A stretch of 64,000 nt of DNA, taken from Panicum virgatum (lineage: Eukaryota > Streptophyta > Magnoliopsida > Poales > Poaceae). The stretch is from assembly GCF_016808335.1 (NCBI RefSeq), contig NC_053146.1, positions 41,846,470 to 41,910,469 of the forward strand, in the 5' to 3' direction. A program made the translations under genes and the position numbers. Under the pieces are notes generated by a model. It was not told the DNA's origin. It saw nothing but the letters and a program-made list of their open reading frames with translations, and searched no databases. Positions 10,025 to 22,079 of the stretch are shown one piece after another; within the stretch, counting starts at the first letter, position 1; every line of letters begins with the position of its first letter.

Positions 10025-10320
10025 GAACTAAACACGTAAATCAATGTTAGATGTAAAATTATAAATATATTTTTTATCTTTGATGATGTGTGAATGAGGT
10101 GTTAGTTGTCTTTTGTGAGAATCTTTCGGAAACTTACTTGTCTTTTGTGATAGGTTGATCAAAATTAATATTTTTTGTGTAACAAATTTTAAACCCTACG
10201 AGTACTGCTCAGCATGTGAGTCATGTGACACGGCACCGTGATTCTGATTCTCTTGGAGACGGATTCACACGAGACGGATCCAGTGCGGATCGGGTCGCGT
10301 TCGCACCGCGGTGGTCTTGC
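10025..10320. other. Intergenic sequence, nothing recognised
   Basis: AT-rich at the left, GC-richer from about 10230. No domain-bearing open frame or repeat termini were seen. Confidence 0.4.
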
Positions 10321-10865
10321 GCCCTGTTCGGTTTGCTATTTTTTGAAGCTGATTTCACCGTAGCAGCTTAATCAATAGTATTTTGTAATGTAAAAAATAG
10401 CGGGCTAAATTATTTAGCGGAATCCCTTCTAAAAAAGTAAAAGAGCTATAGCGAAAACTATAGCGGAAGCTAAATCATTTAGCGGAATAATAAAATAATC
10501 AATAATTACATACAAATTTAGAAGAATCATTGGTCTAACACTCTAAAAATAGACTCGACACATATCTGGACTGTCCAACTGTGCATATACTGCTTTGTCT
10601 ATGATCCACTCTAGTTATATTAATTTTTTATTTCTTTTGAAAAAATCTTTAGCGGACATAGCGGTCATTTATTACCGCTAAATCCTGTAAAACCCCCTTT
10701 AGTGGACATAGCGGACAAATGTTGTATAGCGTAGCGGTAGGTCTCCTAAAAAGCTAATAGCGGGCTATTTTGTACATTGGTATTTTGTGTGACAATGTGG
10801 TACTGTAGCGACTGGTACTGTAGTCATGTAGCCACCGTACCACCAGCCAGCCATCCGAACACGGC
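10321..10865. mobile_element. Probable MITE (GCCCTGTTCGG ends) with a nested TAGCGG-rich repeat
   Basis: The left end GCCCTGTTCGGTTTGCT pairs with the right end, whose complement reads GCCGTGTTCGGATGGCT. Within it, about 10388-10775 is a second block bounded by AAAATAGCGGGCTA and TAGCGGGCTATTTT, full of TAGCGG motifs. It looks like a second non-autonomous element inserted in the first. Target duplications were not clean for either, so the boundaries are approximate. Confidence 0.5.
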
Positions 10866-11181
10866 TTTGCACTTTCGCGTGATCTTCCGTTAGACCGTTA
10901 CAGTAGATCCCAGGCCCCGTTGTACAGACGGTCAAACCGGCAGGGTTAACAAATGGAAATGGAGACGCCGCCGGCATCGACCACGAGGGAGGGACCGCAT
11001 CTCAAAACCGCCCGGCTGCGTCGGCACCTCGCCAGCTGCTCGAGATCGCGTGCCGCCGCCCATTGTCCCCGCCTCACCGGCGCCCTACTAGGTTGGTAAC
11101 TCCAGGGCCGCTGCTCGCCAGCGCCGGCTTGTCCTGCCACGAGTGCGACGTTGTACAGAGAGAGCGAGAGCCACCGTCCTT
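10866..11181. other. GC-rich intergenic sequence, no gene recognised
   Basis: Moderately GC-rich with short frames on both strands that show no domain. It ends at the target site GTAGT (11182-11186) of the Copia element. Confidence 0.4.
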
Positions 11182-11186
11182 GTAGT

Positions 11187-11685
11187 TGTTAGATTTGCCC
11201 AAACTTAATATTAGTGGCATGTTATCCAGAATCTTAACATAACCTAGTTCATGACAAATCAATCTAATGCGGAATAAATGGTAATCATTATACCAGCGTT
11301 AGCAGTAGCAGCAACCATTTACGCCTGATCCGTAGAGAAAGTAGGCGTTCTTGTCGGTGTAGGAGATGCAGCAGCGAATCGGCGTCCTTCGGACGCCAAC
11401 GGGAGTGCTTGGCCTTCCAAAACCCTCCAGTGCCTTTAGCGATCAGACTAGCGGTGGCTAGGGTTTTAGATTGAGATGAATGTGGTGATTAAGGTGCTAA
11501 CCACGACCTTATATTTATAGGCACTGTGGGGCTGGGGGCCAGCCTCTGGAAACAGGCCTAATGGGCCTGCTGATCACAGCCCATTAGGGTTTTATCATTA
11601 GATTTCCTTAATCATGTTTAGATGGTTTAAACGCTTCTTTAATAGTGAAGATCACAAATATCTTAACTGTAATTTATTTCCAACA
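11187..11685 (-). repeat. 3' LTR of Tork-type Copia element (499 bp)
   Basis: On the minus strand it begins TGTTGGAAATAAATTACAG right after the polypurine tract (plus-strand TTCTCCCACTT at 11686-11696) and ends GGCAAATCTAACA at 11187. TGTTGGAAATA starts with AAGTGGGAGA tracts are usual for grass Tork/Angela-like elements. Confidence 0.9.
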
Positions 11686-11885
11686 TTCTCCCACTTAATC
11701 GAATGGTTAAGGCTAATGTTCGTATCATAATAATGTTCACCCTTAGTAGTAACAGAAAGTACCGGACCAATGTGTCGTCAGTAACTTGATGCACTACTGG
11801 GTCCCCATTACCCACAGTCTCACTGAAACACCTCGGTAGAACGCTTATTCGTTAGTTAGGAGTCATAATGGCCATAAACCAGGAC

Positions 11886-13479
11886 CTAAAGACTATCCAC
11901 CAAACCCATATTAGTAATGTGCTGCTTAAACACGTTCGGTGGTAAGCCTTTAGTGAGCGGATCCGCTAACATAGAATTAGTTCTTATGTGCTCAATCTTA
12001 ATGGTTCGATCCTGGCATCTTTTTTCACAACACGATACTTGAGGTCAATGTGTTTGGAAGCACCACTTGACTTGTTGTTACTCGAAAATAATACTGCAGA
12101 CTGATTATCGCAGTATAACGTTATAGGTTCCGTAATGCTGTCAATTACCTTGAGGCCCGGAATAAAATTCTTAAGGCAAATAGCCTGTCTAGTTGCTTCA
12201 TAGCATACGACAAACTCAGCTTGCATCGTCGACGCTGCAACTAAACTTTGCTTAGAGTTTTCCATGATATAGCTCCACCAGCTAACGTGTAGATATATCC
12301 TGATGTAGATTTCCTACTATCCACACATCCAGCAAAGTCAGCATCAGTATAACCCACAACTTCAAGGTTATTTGATCTTCTGTATGTGAGCATGAAGTCT
12401 TTAGTGCCTTGGCAGTAACGTAATGCCTTCTTGACACCAACCCAATGGACCTTTCCAGGATTTTTCTGATATCTTCCAAACATTCCAGTAGCAAATGCCA
12501 AGTTAGGACGCGTACAGACTTGTGCATACATCAGGCTTCCGACAGCTGAAGCATAAGGTATGTCCTTCATCTCATCTGATTCCAATTGGTTCTTAGGACA
12601 TTGGGCTTCACTAAACTTATCGCCCTTCGCTAATGGAACAGATGTGGCCTTACTCTTATCCATATTAAATCTCTTAAGCATTTTCTCAATATATGCTTTT
12701 TGAGACAATCCTAGTACTCCTTTGGTCCTATCTCAGTGTATCTCAATGCCCAGAACATAAGAGGCTTCACCAAGATCTTTCATATCAAAATTGGATGAAA
12801 GAAATCCCTTTGTCTCATGCAGCATACGCTTATCGCTGCTCGCTAATAGGATATCATCCACATAAAGCACTAGAATTATAAATTTACCACCCTTTATCTT
12901 AGTGTAGATACAATTATCCACATCATTCTCCTTAAATCCGAATTTCTTAATCACTTGATCGAATTTAAGGTTCCACTATCTTGACGCTTGCTTAAGCCCG
13001 TAAATAGATTTCTTAAGTCTGCATCCTAAATGTTCCTTGCCCTTCACAACAAAACCTTCCGGTTGTGCCATGAAGATGGTCTCATCCAAGTCACCATTAA
13101 GGAACACAGTTTTGACATCCATCTGATGTAGCTCTAAGTCATAATGAGCTACTAGCGCCATAACGATTCTGAATGAATCTTTCTTAGACACATGGGAGAA
13201 AGTTTCATTATAATCAACCCCTTCCTTTTGTGTAAAACCTTTAGCTACAAGCCTTGCTTTGAATCGTTCGACATTCCCTTTAGAATCGCGTTTAGTCTTG
13301 TAGACCCATTTACAGCCTACTGGTTTGACTCCATTAGGAATATCTACCAGATACCAAACATCATTGGAACTCATGGACTTAAGCTCTTCTTCCATGGCCT
13401 CAACCCATTTGGCAGAGTTCTCACATGATACTGCCTCTCTAAACGAGTTAGGATCATCAGCTTTCCCAACATCATACAT
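11886..13479 (-). pseudogene. Copia reverse transcriptase-RNase H, broken
   Basis: The minus-strand RT shows CKWVYKTKRDSKG, RLVAKGFTQKEGVDY, MDVKTVFLNGDL, YGLKQASR and VLYVDDILLASSD. RNase H shows GYTDADFAG, STSGYIY, STMQAEFV and SNSMLADPLTKGL-like sequence, ending at 11886. Lesions: stop after QASR (12976-12978), stop after LGIEIH (12733-12735, CGA to TGA type), a one-base loss in an A-run near 12262, and a frameshift near 12000 before the LADPLTKGL part. RT/RNase H copies element RNA to DNA; this copy cannot do so as one protein. Confidence 0.9.
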
Positions 13480-13544
13480 GTCTTCACTTAAGCATGTCTC
13501 ATAATCAGGGAAAACTGTCTGTTTCCTAGCCCCCTGTGATCTTC

Positions 13545-14745
13545 TTAATGGTTCAACAGGCTGATGTGCTGGTTGAGGTGCAGAGGCACCTCGACAGGGT
13601 TCTCAACTTCAGCATTAGGCGCCATTTGCTCAGCTTGTTGTTCGCTCGCAGGCTCAGGAGCTACTTCAACAGGCGGAGCAGCGCTAGTACTCTGAACAAG
13701 AGGCGTAATCTGAACAGATGGTGTACTCTGAACGGAAAGAACAAACAACGGCACTAACTGAGGTGTTACTGTTTCTTGAATCACCGGGATGGGAAACTCA
13801 GGCCGTATTTCTTCAAGATTAATTTTCCTCTTCGGAAAGCTCCCACTGATTCCTGCATCCTCTAGGAATACAACCTGCCTGGTCTCAACGAACTTAGTGA
13901 AACGACCAGGACAGTAGAATCGGTATCCCTTAGACTTATCAGGGTATCCGATGAAATAGCAGCTCACCGTCTTATCATCTAATTTCTTTTGCTGTGGATT
14001 AAATAACTTAGCTTCGGCTGGACAACCCCACACACGCAAATAATTAAGCGATGGTTTCTTCCCAAACCACAACTCATAAGGTATTTTTGGCACGGATTTG
14101 GAAGGAAAACGATTAAGTATGTGTGCAGCTGTTTTTAATGCTTCCATCCACAGGTCCACAGACAAAGTAGAATAACTAAGCATGCTACGTACCATGTCCA
14201 TTAATGTACGATTACGACTCTCAGCAACTCCATTTTGCTGTGGTTCGCCCGGCATACTGTACTGGGCCTTTATACCATTCTCTTCAAGATACTTAGCGAA
14301 TGGTCCAGGTACTTGGCCGAATGGAGCATGTCTCCCATAATATTCACCACCTCTATCCGATCTCACTAATTTAATAGTGACATTATGCTGATTTTCCACT
14401 TCAGTCTTGAATATTTTGAATTTATCTAATGACTCGGATCGATCATGAATGGGGTAAATATAACCATAACGAGAGAAGTCATCTGTGAAAGTAATGAACG
14501 AGTCAAAACCATCAACAGACTTTACTGGGAACGGGCCACAAATACCAGTATGAATTATTTCTAATAGGCCCGAACTCTGAGTAGCTACTTTCTTAATTGT
14601 CTTAGCGAATTTCCCCTTAATACAATCAACGCATTGTTGATCTAATTCTGAGAGATCTAATGAATGGAGTATCTCTTCTCTTATGAGACGCTCAATTCTC
14701 CCCCTCGAAATATGGCCCAAACGACAATGCCACAATTTCGAAGAA
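13545..14745 (-). pseudogene. Copia integrase, separated from RT by a frameshift
   Basis: Starts at the nested insertion boundary with [17 protein letters not shown] (the H...H of the HHCC zinc region) and continues CVDCIKGK. Core motifs follow: [15 protein letters not shown] (first Asp), [11 protein letters not shown] (second Asp) and [12 protein letters not shown] (Glu). A GKKP...LRVWGC region comes next and then a Pro/Val/Glu-rich tail. The frame ends at 13545, and RT begins in another frame at 13479. The N-terminal part lies across the insertion at 18219. Confidence 0.88.
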
Positions 14746-14750
14746 GTCTC

Positions 14751-17700
14751 TGTAGCAGCACCGTCCAAATTAAACCGGCTTAAATGCACTAACCATCATC
14801 TTAATACTTAATCAAGTTACTGTGCACTTAAAACGGTGTAACCTGACAGGCTGTCGGGTAAAATCCCGATTAAACTACTGTACTCCAGGATCACAATTGC
14901 ACTTAGACCCGTACGAAGACGAGCACAGGTGTTACCAGCATACATAAATCTTCAAATTAATTTACAACACAGGTTTTACATAAAGTCTTAAATACAAACA
15001 ACAGAGTTCAAACGCACAGCGGAAGTTTAAAATTGAGTTCGAAATACAATACGATAGCTACGACGACGATAAAAGGTGAGCTCCACATCCTGCCCACCGA
15101 TGTGACGCCAACCTGCCCAATCTTCACGGGGAAGACGGGGCCCACTCGACGGTCCAACCTGGAGGAAGCGGCTGTCCAATCCAGGAGGCACAGATCTCCT
15201 CGAAGTCCGCAGGGACACAACCTGCTCAGAAGGGTTACAACAACAGCCCTGAGTATACTAATACTCAGCAAGGCTTACCCGACTCTAGGTATACTTAGCC
15301 CATTACCTAGACATGCAAGGCTTTTTGGTTCTGGAGTTCTTTTGCGGAAATGCAACTAGGAGTGAATCCTTACTTTCAATATTTTAGCTCCGTTTAGTAT
15401 ATCAAGTATTAACTAAATTCGCCTAATCATCTAGAGCACACATGGTAGATTAGATTAATCTTCAGAACAACAGGTAAAGCATTCCATCGCTACCTTCCAA
15501 TACTTATTCCACTTCTTGCTATGATGTGACGCAATGACCAAGGTTCTCTTAACCGAGAGAGACGGCGAATCGATCCGATTTAACCTTGCAAGGTGGACCT
15601 AACTCACACAACACGCGTAAACCCCGTCGGGCCACACACGTCAACTGTTCCCATCATCACCCCGACGTCTGAATCGCACCTGCCAAAACCCGGGTGAAGG
15701 GTCCCTCACGGCGAACTCCCGGAGAACCCGGAGGCGACATACTATCCAACACCCGCCATCATTCCACTCCCAGAGTAGCGAGTCGCGATTTAAAGTATCG
15801 TTGCAAATCAGGTAATTAGCTTACCGGTTTCGACTACCTCCTACTTCCGGCATGTGGTTAGTACTGTTCAAACTCGGTCATCAGGGCCAACAACGGTACG
15901 GTCCTCAATCGACACAGGCGGAAGTTTATTTTCTCATCTATTCCAGCTCATTCCCGCCCGGTCTCCAATTCTTTTTACTCATCAACGCATTTCCAAGCCA
16001 AAGCTAAGGGATCAAGGTCCTAAACTCGCGAGTGACAGCAATCACTCGACTTCTACCGAAAACCTATTTAGCAAAGCATTTCTATCGACACCTGCATACT
16101 AGTATAGGCCCACGGTACCTAGGGAAAACATGCATACTATGGTTCCATTCAACTCCTAGAACATAAATACACAATACTTAAATAAACATTGAATAATTTA
16201 AATTATGGTTATGCTCCGGGGCTTGACTTGCAGGTCAGCGGGGTTAACTAGGTCTCCGGGGGCGTGCTCAACGGCGTCCTCCTGCTGCGCTCCTGCTCGT
16301 GGCTCCTGGACCGGCTCAGCGACTAGCTCGTGGACAGCGTCGTTCGTGGCGTCTACACGAATAAAATATGTCATGCAACAAATTAGAACTCAGTGCAATG
16401 CATGAGAACCTAATGCGATAAAAAGATTAACTCAAAAAAAATAGCTTGAAGTGCTACCTTCCAAGAAAAACCACTAACAACCTTTCTATAAAGAAAAGAG
16501 CATGGCTAGGGCAAACTATAAGCAAAACCCTAACTTGCAAACATGATCTAGCAACACAATTAATCAGTGTAACGTGAAGACAGTAAAGCATGCCATAGAA
16601 TTTTTCCAGCAATTAACGACGATCGAAAGCATTTAACTTAACCCTAGAAAAGCAATTAAACAACAAATAGATCCACACACTTGCACAAAGAACAAGCACC
16701 TGAAACTTTTACAGTGGATTACACATGTAAGGAGTAATCCACTGCGAATTTTTCATAAATTTTAGAGCCCTAGAAAAACCGGTAATAAATAAACTAGGTT
16801 AAACACAAATTGAATTTTCATCAGAGCAAAAGTGATAAAATACATGCTTAAGCATTTTTCCTCTGAAGATCATGATTTTAGAAAGCTAACAAAATTGGTT
16901 TGGCATTTTTTGCATTTTTCTGCGATTTTCTACGCAATTACAAAGTTTCAGCCGAGTTAAAGGAATAAATCTCAAAAACATAAAGATAAAAGGGGGCTGA
17001 CAGCCGGGGCCCACTGGTCAGTGAGGCCGACCCGCCCCCCTCCTCTGCTCCCCGCGCGCCAGGCCGTGGTCGGCGAGGCGGCCAGACACCGCGGCGGCGG
17101 CGGCGGCCTGGCCCGCCCGCGGCTTGCCAGCAGTGCGGCCTGGCCCGCCCGCGGCCCAGGCGGCCCGGCGGGGCCGGCGCCCGCGGCGGCGCGCGCTCAG
17201 CGCGGCTCGCGGCGGGCGCGGAGGCAGGGCACGGCGGCGCGCGGCCGTTCCGGCCCGGCCGGCGGCGGAGGCGGCGCTAGGCGGCGGGGGTTGCGGTCTG
17301 CGGCGGCTTGCGGCTGTGGGGCGCGCGACGGTGGCTGGCGAGACGCGCGCAGAGCTGCCCGCGGCACGTGCGCGGTGGCGGCGGCGCTGCCATGGCGGCG
17401 CGGAGGCGCAGCAGCGGCGGTGGTGGCGGATTTCGGCGTGGAAAAGGACGGGGAGCGAGAGGAGGTGGCTGTGGTGCTCACCGAGGGTTCGTTTTCGGCG
17501 GGGAAGTGCCGTAGGTGGGAGCTCAACGAAGAGGGTGAAGCTCGGGTGAACTGCAATGGCGGCCGGGACGATCTGCGGCTCGATTCGTCGGAGTAGGGGC
17601 TCGGCCGCGCTCGTGGGTGGTCGGAGTGGGTGGACGGTGAGGCTGCGCAGCTCGGGGTGCGATGAATCGAGGCGGGGCAGCGAAGCTCGGCCAGTGGAAC

Positions 17701-18218
17701 GTCGACGACGAGCTCTGCTCGCTTCCGCTCGCTGCTCCAAGGAAGGAGAAGGGGAAAACGGAACGGGACAGGAACCTTCGAGGCGTTCGCGAGGATAAGG
17801 GCGCCGACGCCGAGGTCGGGCGCGATTGCCGACGCGTGGAGGCGGCGCCGACGAGCACAGTCGCCGGTATGGCCGGCGAGCGCACCGTGTCGAGCACAGT
17901 ACAAGAACATGGGAGGCACAGTAAAGCCTAGTGACAAATTTTGAATGATTTTGACCTGTTTTTGACCGGCCAAAACTCAAAATTTGATATGGGAACAAGA
18001 AATTTGGCCAAAATAAAAGTTGTAGAGGAAGAAAAGATCTACAACTTTTGTTTTGGGCGAAAATTGATTTGAGGCTCGGATCATGGACAAAAACGAGATC
18101 GAACACGGCTAAAATAGATGTTTACTAAGCGAACGCGATTAGCGTTAACGACGAATTTGAGTCCACACTTAGCGAGTTAACTCATGATTAGCGAGACGAT
18201 TAACACAGGGGTGTTACA
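14751..18218 (-). mobile_element. Large solo-LTR-like insertion (3,468 bp) with GTCTC target duplication
   Basis: It splits the Copia integrase region precisely: GTCTC is present at 14746-14750 and 18219-18223. On the minus strand the insert begins TGTAACACCCCTGTGTTAAT and ends GGTGCTGCTACA. It has TG...CA termini but no PBS, polypurine tract, internal LTR pair or pol domain, which fits one long LTR left by recombination of a Gypsy element. A very GC-rich block (17018-17900) and an AT-rich block fill it; open frames in the GC block overlap on both strands and look non-coding. The minus orientation is inferred from the TGTAACACCC start. Confidence 0.75.
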
Positions 18219-18223
18219 GTCTC

Positions 18224-19542
18224 ATCATCACACTTACGTTTATGCGATACATCATCCACATTCATTGCAGAATAAACATTATCAAGAGAGAGCAAATAAA
18301 GATCGCCTTGCAAATGACCAAGGCCCACACTTAAATTATGAAATTTAATGTTCACACAGAGTTGCCAAACTCACAAATATGTCCCGACTTATCTAAATGC
18401 GAAACAGAAATAAGGTTTCTTTTCAAACTAGGAACATAAAGAACATCATGCAAACTAAGGTTGAAGCCGCCTGGTAACTCCAAATCGAAGCTCCCAATGC
18501 CTTCAACCTTCACTTCATTGCCATTAGCCATTCTTAGGCTTCGGTCCCCCTCTCTTATAGTTCGGATCGAACTGAATACTTGCAGTGAATTAGAAATGTG
18601 CACAGTGGCACCTGAGTCAATCCACCAAGTATTAGGAGAAAAATTCACTAAGAATGATTCATCAATAAAAGTTACATAATCAGTAATTGTACATTTGTTC
18701 TTAAGCCACTCCTTAAATCCATGGCAATCCTTCTGCTCATGTTTAGGTGACTTGCAGAACTTGCACAACCTCTCATTAGAGGTCTTCTTATGTGACACGG
18801 CCTTGCTCTTATGACCCTTAAACTTTCTCTTATGCTGTCTGCTGCTGCCAGACTCAGCCTGATGCTTAGGAGTGTTGCTCATGCTAACACGCCCAAAGCG
18901 CTCGCTGACTATGTTGACAACATCCCTCATCCTTTTAGCTTTCTGTCTTTCTTCTTCCTCAACACAGTAGCTAATGAGCTCAACCATTCTCCAAGTCGCC
19001 TTCTGAGTATTGTAGCTTATTTTGAAGGGACTGTACTGTACTGGCAGAGAATTCATGATGAAGTGCACCAGAAAACCATCAGAGATAGCCATATCCAGTG
19101 TTTTCAGCTTATTTGCCATGTCACACATGCTCATAATGTGCTCCCTGATTCCACTTTGCCCATCATACTGTGAAGTCAGCATCTTCATGATCAGGGTGCT
19201 AGCATAAGTATTGGAAGAACTCTTAAAGTTCTCCTCCACCTTGGCAAGGTATGCCTTGGCGCTCAGATCATTACCATCCTGATCCTTATCAGGAATAGCA
19301 CCACAGATGGCCGGAGTGATCGTGTTCTTAATGATCATGTTGGTCATCCTGTCTGATCTCTCCCACTTCTCAATGGCAGTACGATCACCATTGAGATCAG
19401 CGGGCTCTGCTGGCTTGTCTTGACGTAAGGCGAGATTATACTTGCACACAGCAATGGCAACATTAACATCTTTATACCAGCTTGGATAGTTGGTACCATT
19501 CAGGGGCTCAATAGATTTCAGGTAGCCCGTCACTGTGTTCAC
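18224..19542 (-). pseudogene. Copia gag-protease of the Tork-type element
   Basis: From the ATG at 19542 the frame encodes Copia gag (LNGTNYPSWYKDVNVAI near the start, CCHC knuckle CKFCKSPKHEQKDC) and the protease with its active site WWIDSGATVHIS, then LYVPSLKRNLISVSHLD. The uninterrupted frame stops at 18352 after FGNSV. A two-base loss in a TG run there moves the downstream part (GLGHLQGDLYLLSLDNV) into another frame, and it then reaches the nested insertion at 18223. Gag forms the particle and the aspartic protease matures it. The gag is intact apart from the terminal frameshift. Confidence 0.9.
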
Positions 19543-21193
19543 TGAAAATCATGAGAACAATAACTTCATTAAATTCACAATTAAGATGCGCATAAGAAGT
19601 ATGAAATTAATCCTACGATGGTCTGATTAAAATCATACATAAATTTCAATTTGCATCACCGATGGGGAAAACAAACGAAATTTATCATTAAAACTCGTAA
19701 TTAAATCAACGATGGTCAGAATTAATTACAAGTGCTCTAAATAAACTTTCCGATGGTTCCATTTAAATAGAGTGCATCTTAATTGCTTATGGTGGATGAA
19801 CATAATTTTTCATGAATAAATGCAATTAAAATATGATTAAAAGCATTTACATAACTCATGAAAATTAATTAACATAATGGTAGTAATAATAAGTGCAACA
19901 GAAATAATTAAAACCTTTAACATAACAACAATTAAAATTAAGCTTAAATCATAAGAAACAGTAAAAGAATAAGGCTTTAACATTAAATGAGCTAAAAAAC
20001 TCATGAAAAACAGCCCAAAACATCCCCTTCGCTTGCGGCCCAAAATGCGCTCTCGGCCCATTTTGCTCATCCCGCGAAAACCCTAAGCTCGGGTGGATCT
20101 GGATCGTTCGTTTCGATCCGACGGCTGAAAACTTAATGCCATTAGTATAAAACATGGAAGCCCGGTCGGAACAAACCCTAGGTCCTCACTTTCCTTTTTA
20201 CTTCAGCTTCCAGCTAGAGCCGCCGCAACTCACGCGGCCTCCTGCTCGTGCGCCTGGGCACAGGCGCCAGGATCAGCCGGCCGCCGCAATGGGGCGCACG
20301 ACCTGCAGGCCGCCGCTGGTGCCCATGCGCGGCAGCAGAGCGCCGAGCGCGTCTGCGTGGGGCCGGCGTGCGCCTGAGCGCCGGCGCCCCTCATGGCGTG
20401 CCACGCGCCGCTGGCTCTGGCCTGCTGCCGCCTCTGGTGCTTGCGCCTCAGAGCCGCGCGTGCACGTCCTCATGTGCCGGTCTTCCTGATGCACCGCCGG
20501 CCTTCAAGGTGCTCCCGTGGGCCCTCTCGCCGGTGTGCGCGTGCGTCCTGGACGCGCGGCATCCCGTCGAGGGGCTCCACTAGAGTACCATACCTTCATG
20601 CCAGCGGCACGGCGATCCAACTCATGGTCGCCATCCAGGTAATCTTAGGGTTAGGGTTCATGAAAAATTGGGAATTTCTTATGCGATCTGAAATTTGCAT
20701 TCTCCTTCTTCTCAAATGCTGACAGATGCATCTAGTCTCATGAATTTGGATCTAATTTGCGGAAATTAACTTAACAGTGACATAAATTGGGGAAAACAGT
20801 AAGCAATCTTAAACACTAACCTTAATTACTCAACTTTATCATGAACAAATCTTAATTAGCCTTGGTCTAAACATAAATTAACATTAAACATTAATGATTT
20901 GCATCTAATCCGAGACACTTAGCATTAACAGATCAAGATTAATCTTAAACATGACCTAAACCGAATTAGATTAGATCTAATCTCGTGATCAGAAACTTAA
21001 TTAACCATGATTTATATCTAATCAAGCATGATTAACACATAAAAGCCATTCTGCAGGAGCTAATTGCATCTAAACCGTGATTCAAACCTTAACTGTGCAA
21101 TAAGATCTAATCTGCACAGTTCATATGCATCTTAAACCGACGAAAACAAAGGCATAAACATGGCTTAAAGTTGATCGTGCATGACTAGGTTAA
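19543..21193 (-). other. Long leader of the Tork-type element, with a GC-rich gene-like block
   Basis: A 1.65-kb stretch lies between PBS and gag, longer than is usual. Most is AT-rich, but about 20025-20650 is GC-rich. Read on the plus strand it looks like the 5' end of a gene: a TATA-like AGTATAAAA (about 20145), an ATG at 20154, open frames in two phases to about 20580, and CCATCCAG|GTAATC at 20636, a good splice-donor match. It may be a captured host fragment. No protein family was recognised. Confidence 0.5.
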
Positions 21194-21209
21194 GATGGCT
21201 CTGATACCA
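21194..21209 (-). other. Primer-binding site (tRNA-iMet) of the Tork-type element
   Basis: The minus strand reads TGGTATCAGAGCCATC, the standard initiator-Met tRNA complement, 2 bp from the 5' LTR. It confirms minus orientation. Confidence 0.9.
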
Positions 21210-21211
21210 AT

Positions 21212-21710
21212 TGTTAGATTTGCCAAAACTTAATATTAGTGGCACGTTACCCAGGATCTTAACATAACCTAGTTCATGACAAATCAATCTAATACGGAAT
21301 AAATTGTAATCATTATACCAGTGTTAGCAGTAGCAGCAGCCATTTACGCCTGATCCATAGAGGAAGTAGGCGTTCTTGTCGGTGTAGGAGATGCAGCAGC
21401 GAATCGGCATCCTTCGGGCGCCAACGGGAGCGATTGGCCTTCCAAACCCCTCCAGTGACTTTAGCGATCAGACTAGCGGTGGCTAGGGTTTTAGATTGAG
21501 ATGAATGGGGTGATTAAGGTGCTAGCCACGACCTTATATTTATAGGCACTGTGGGGCTGGAGGCCAGCCTCTGGAAACAGGCCTAATGGGCCTGCTGATC
21601 ATAACCCATTAGGGTTTTATCATTATGTTTCCTTAATTGCGTTTAGATGGTTTAAACGCTTCCTTAATAGTGCAGATCAAAAATATCTTAACTGAAATTT
21701 ATTTCCAATA
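21212..21710 (-). repeat. 5' LTR of Tork-type Copia element (499 bp)
   Basis: The same length as the 3' LTR and about 94% identical by eye. Its outer end has ATTTCCAATA instead of ATTTCCAACA, so the terminal TG has decayed to TA on the element strand. GTAGT follows at 21711-21715. Confidence 0.9.
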
Positions 21711-21827
21711 GTAGTGCGCTCAAGCGCTGCAAGATCACAGCCTAGGGCAGCCACAATATATAGAAAAAGATAATCTTATAGATGGTGCAGTCAAGCCACA
21801 AGCACCATCCACCAAAAAATAAATCTA

Positions 21828-22076
21828 GCCCTTGTTTAGTTTTCTTCAAAATTTCAAAACTTTACAAGATTCCACACCACATCGAATCTTTGAACGCATG
21901 CATGAAGTATTAAATGTAGCTAAATAAAATAACTAATTACACAGTTTATCTATAATTTGCGAGACGAATCTTTTGAGCCTAGTTAACTTATGACGAGATA
22001 ATAATTACCAAATACAAACAAAAATGCTACATTACTTTTACTTTACAGATGCACTTTTATGCATCTAAACAAGACC
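21828..22076. mobile_element. Tourist-like MITE, 249 bp
   Basis: Ends GCCCTTGTTTAG and CTAAACAAGACC are imperfect inverted repeats, flanked by CTA at 21825-21827 and 22077-22079. The interior contains GCGAGACGAATC, also found in the other CTGTTTAG-type MITEs here. Confidence 0.65.
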
Positions 22077-22079
22077 CTA

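Larger units (their letters stand above)
11187..21710 (-). mobile_element. Complete Tork-type Copia retrotransposon, decayed, with a nested insertion
   Basis: Two 499-bp LTRs (11187-11685 and 21212-21710), a 5-bp target duplication GTAGT (11182-11186 and 21711-21715), a PBS and a polypurine tract define a whole minus-strand element of 10,524 bp. 3,468 bp of this is a later insertion (14751-18218). Internal order on the minus strand: long leader, gag-protease, integrase, RT-RNase H. By eye the two LTRs differ at about 31 of 499 positions (about 6%), so it is fairly old, consistent with several frameshifts and stops in pol. It lies between the two TBL copies. Confidence 0.93.

Noticed and set aside
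17018..18106. Long overlapping frames on both strands in the 3.5-kb insertion
   Set aside because: GC-rich LTR sequence with Arg/Pro/Ala-rich translations, no domain, open on both strands at once.
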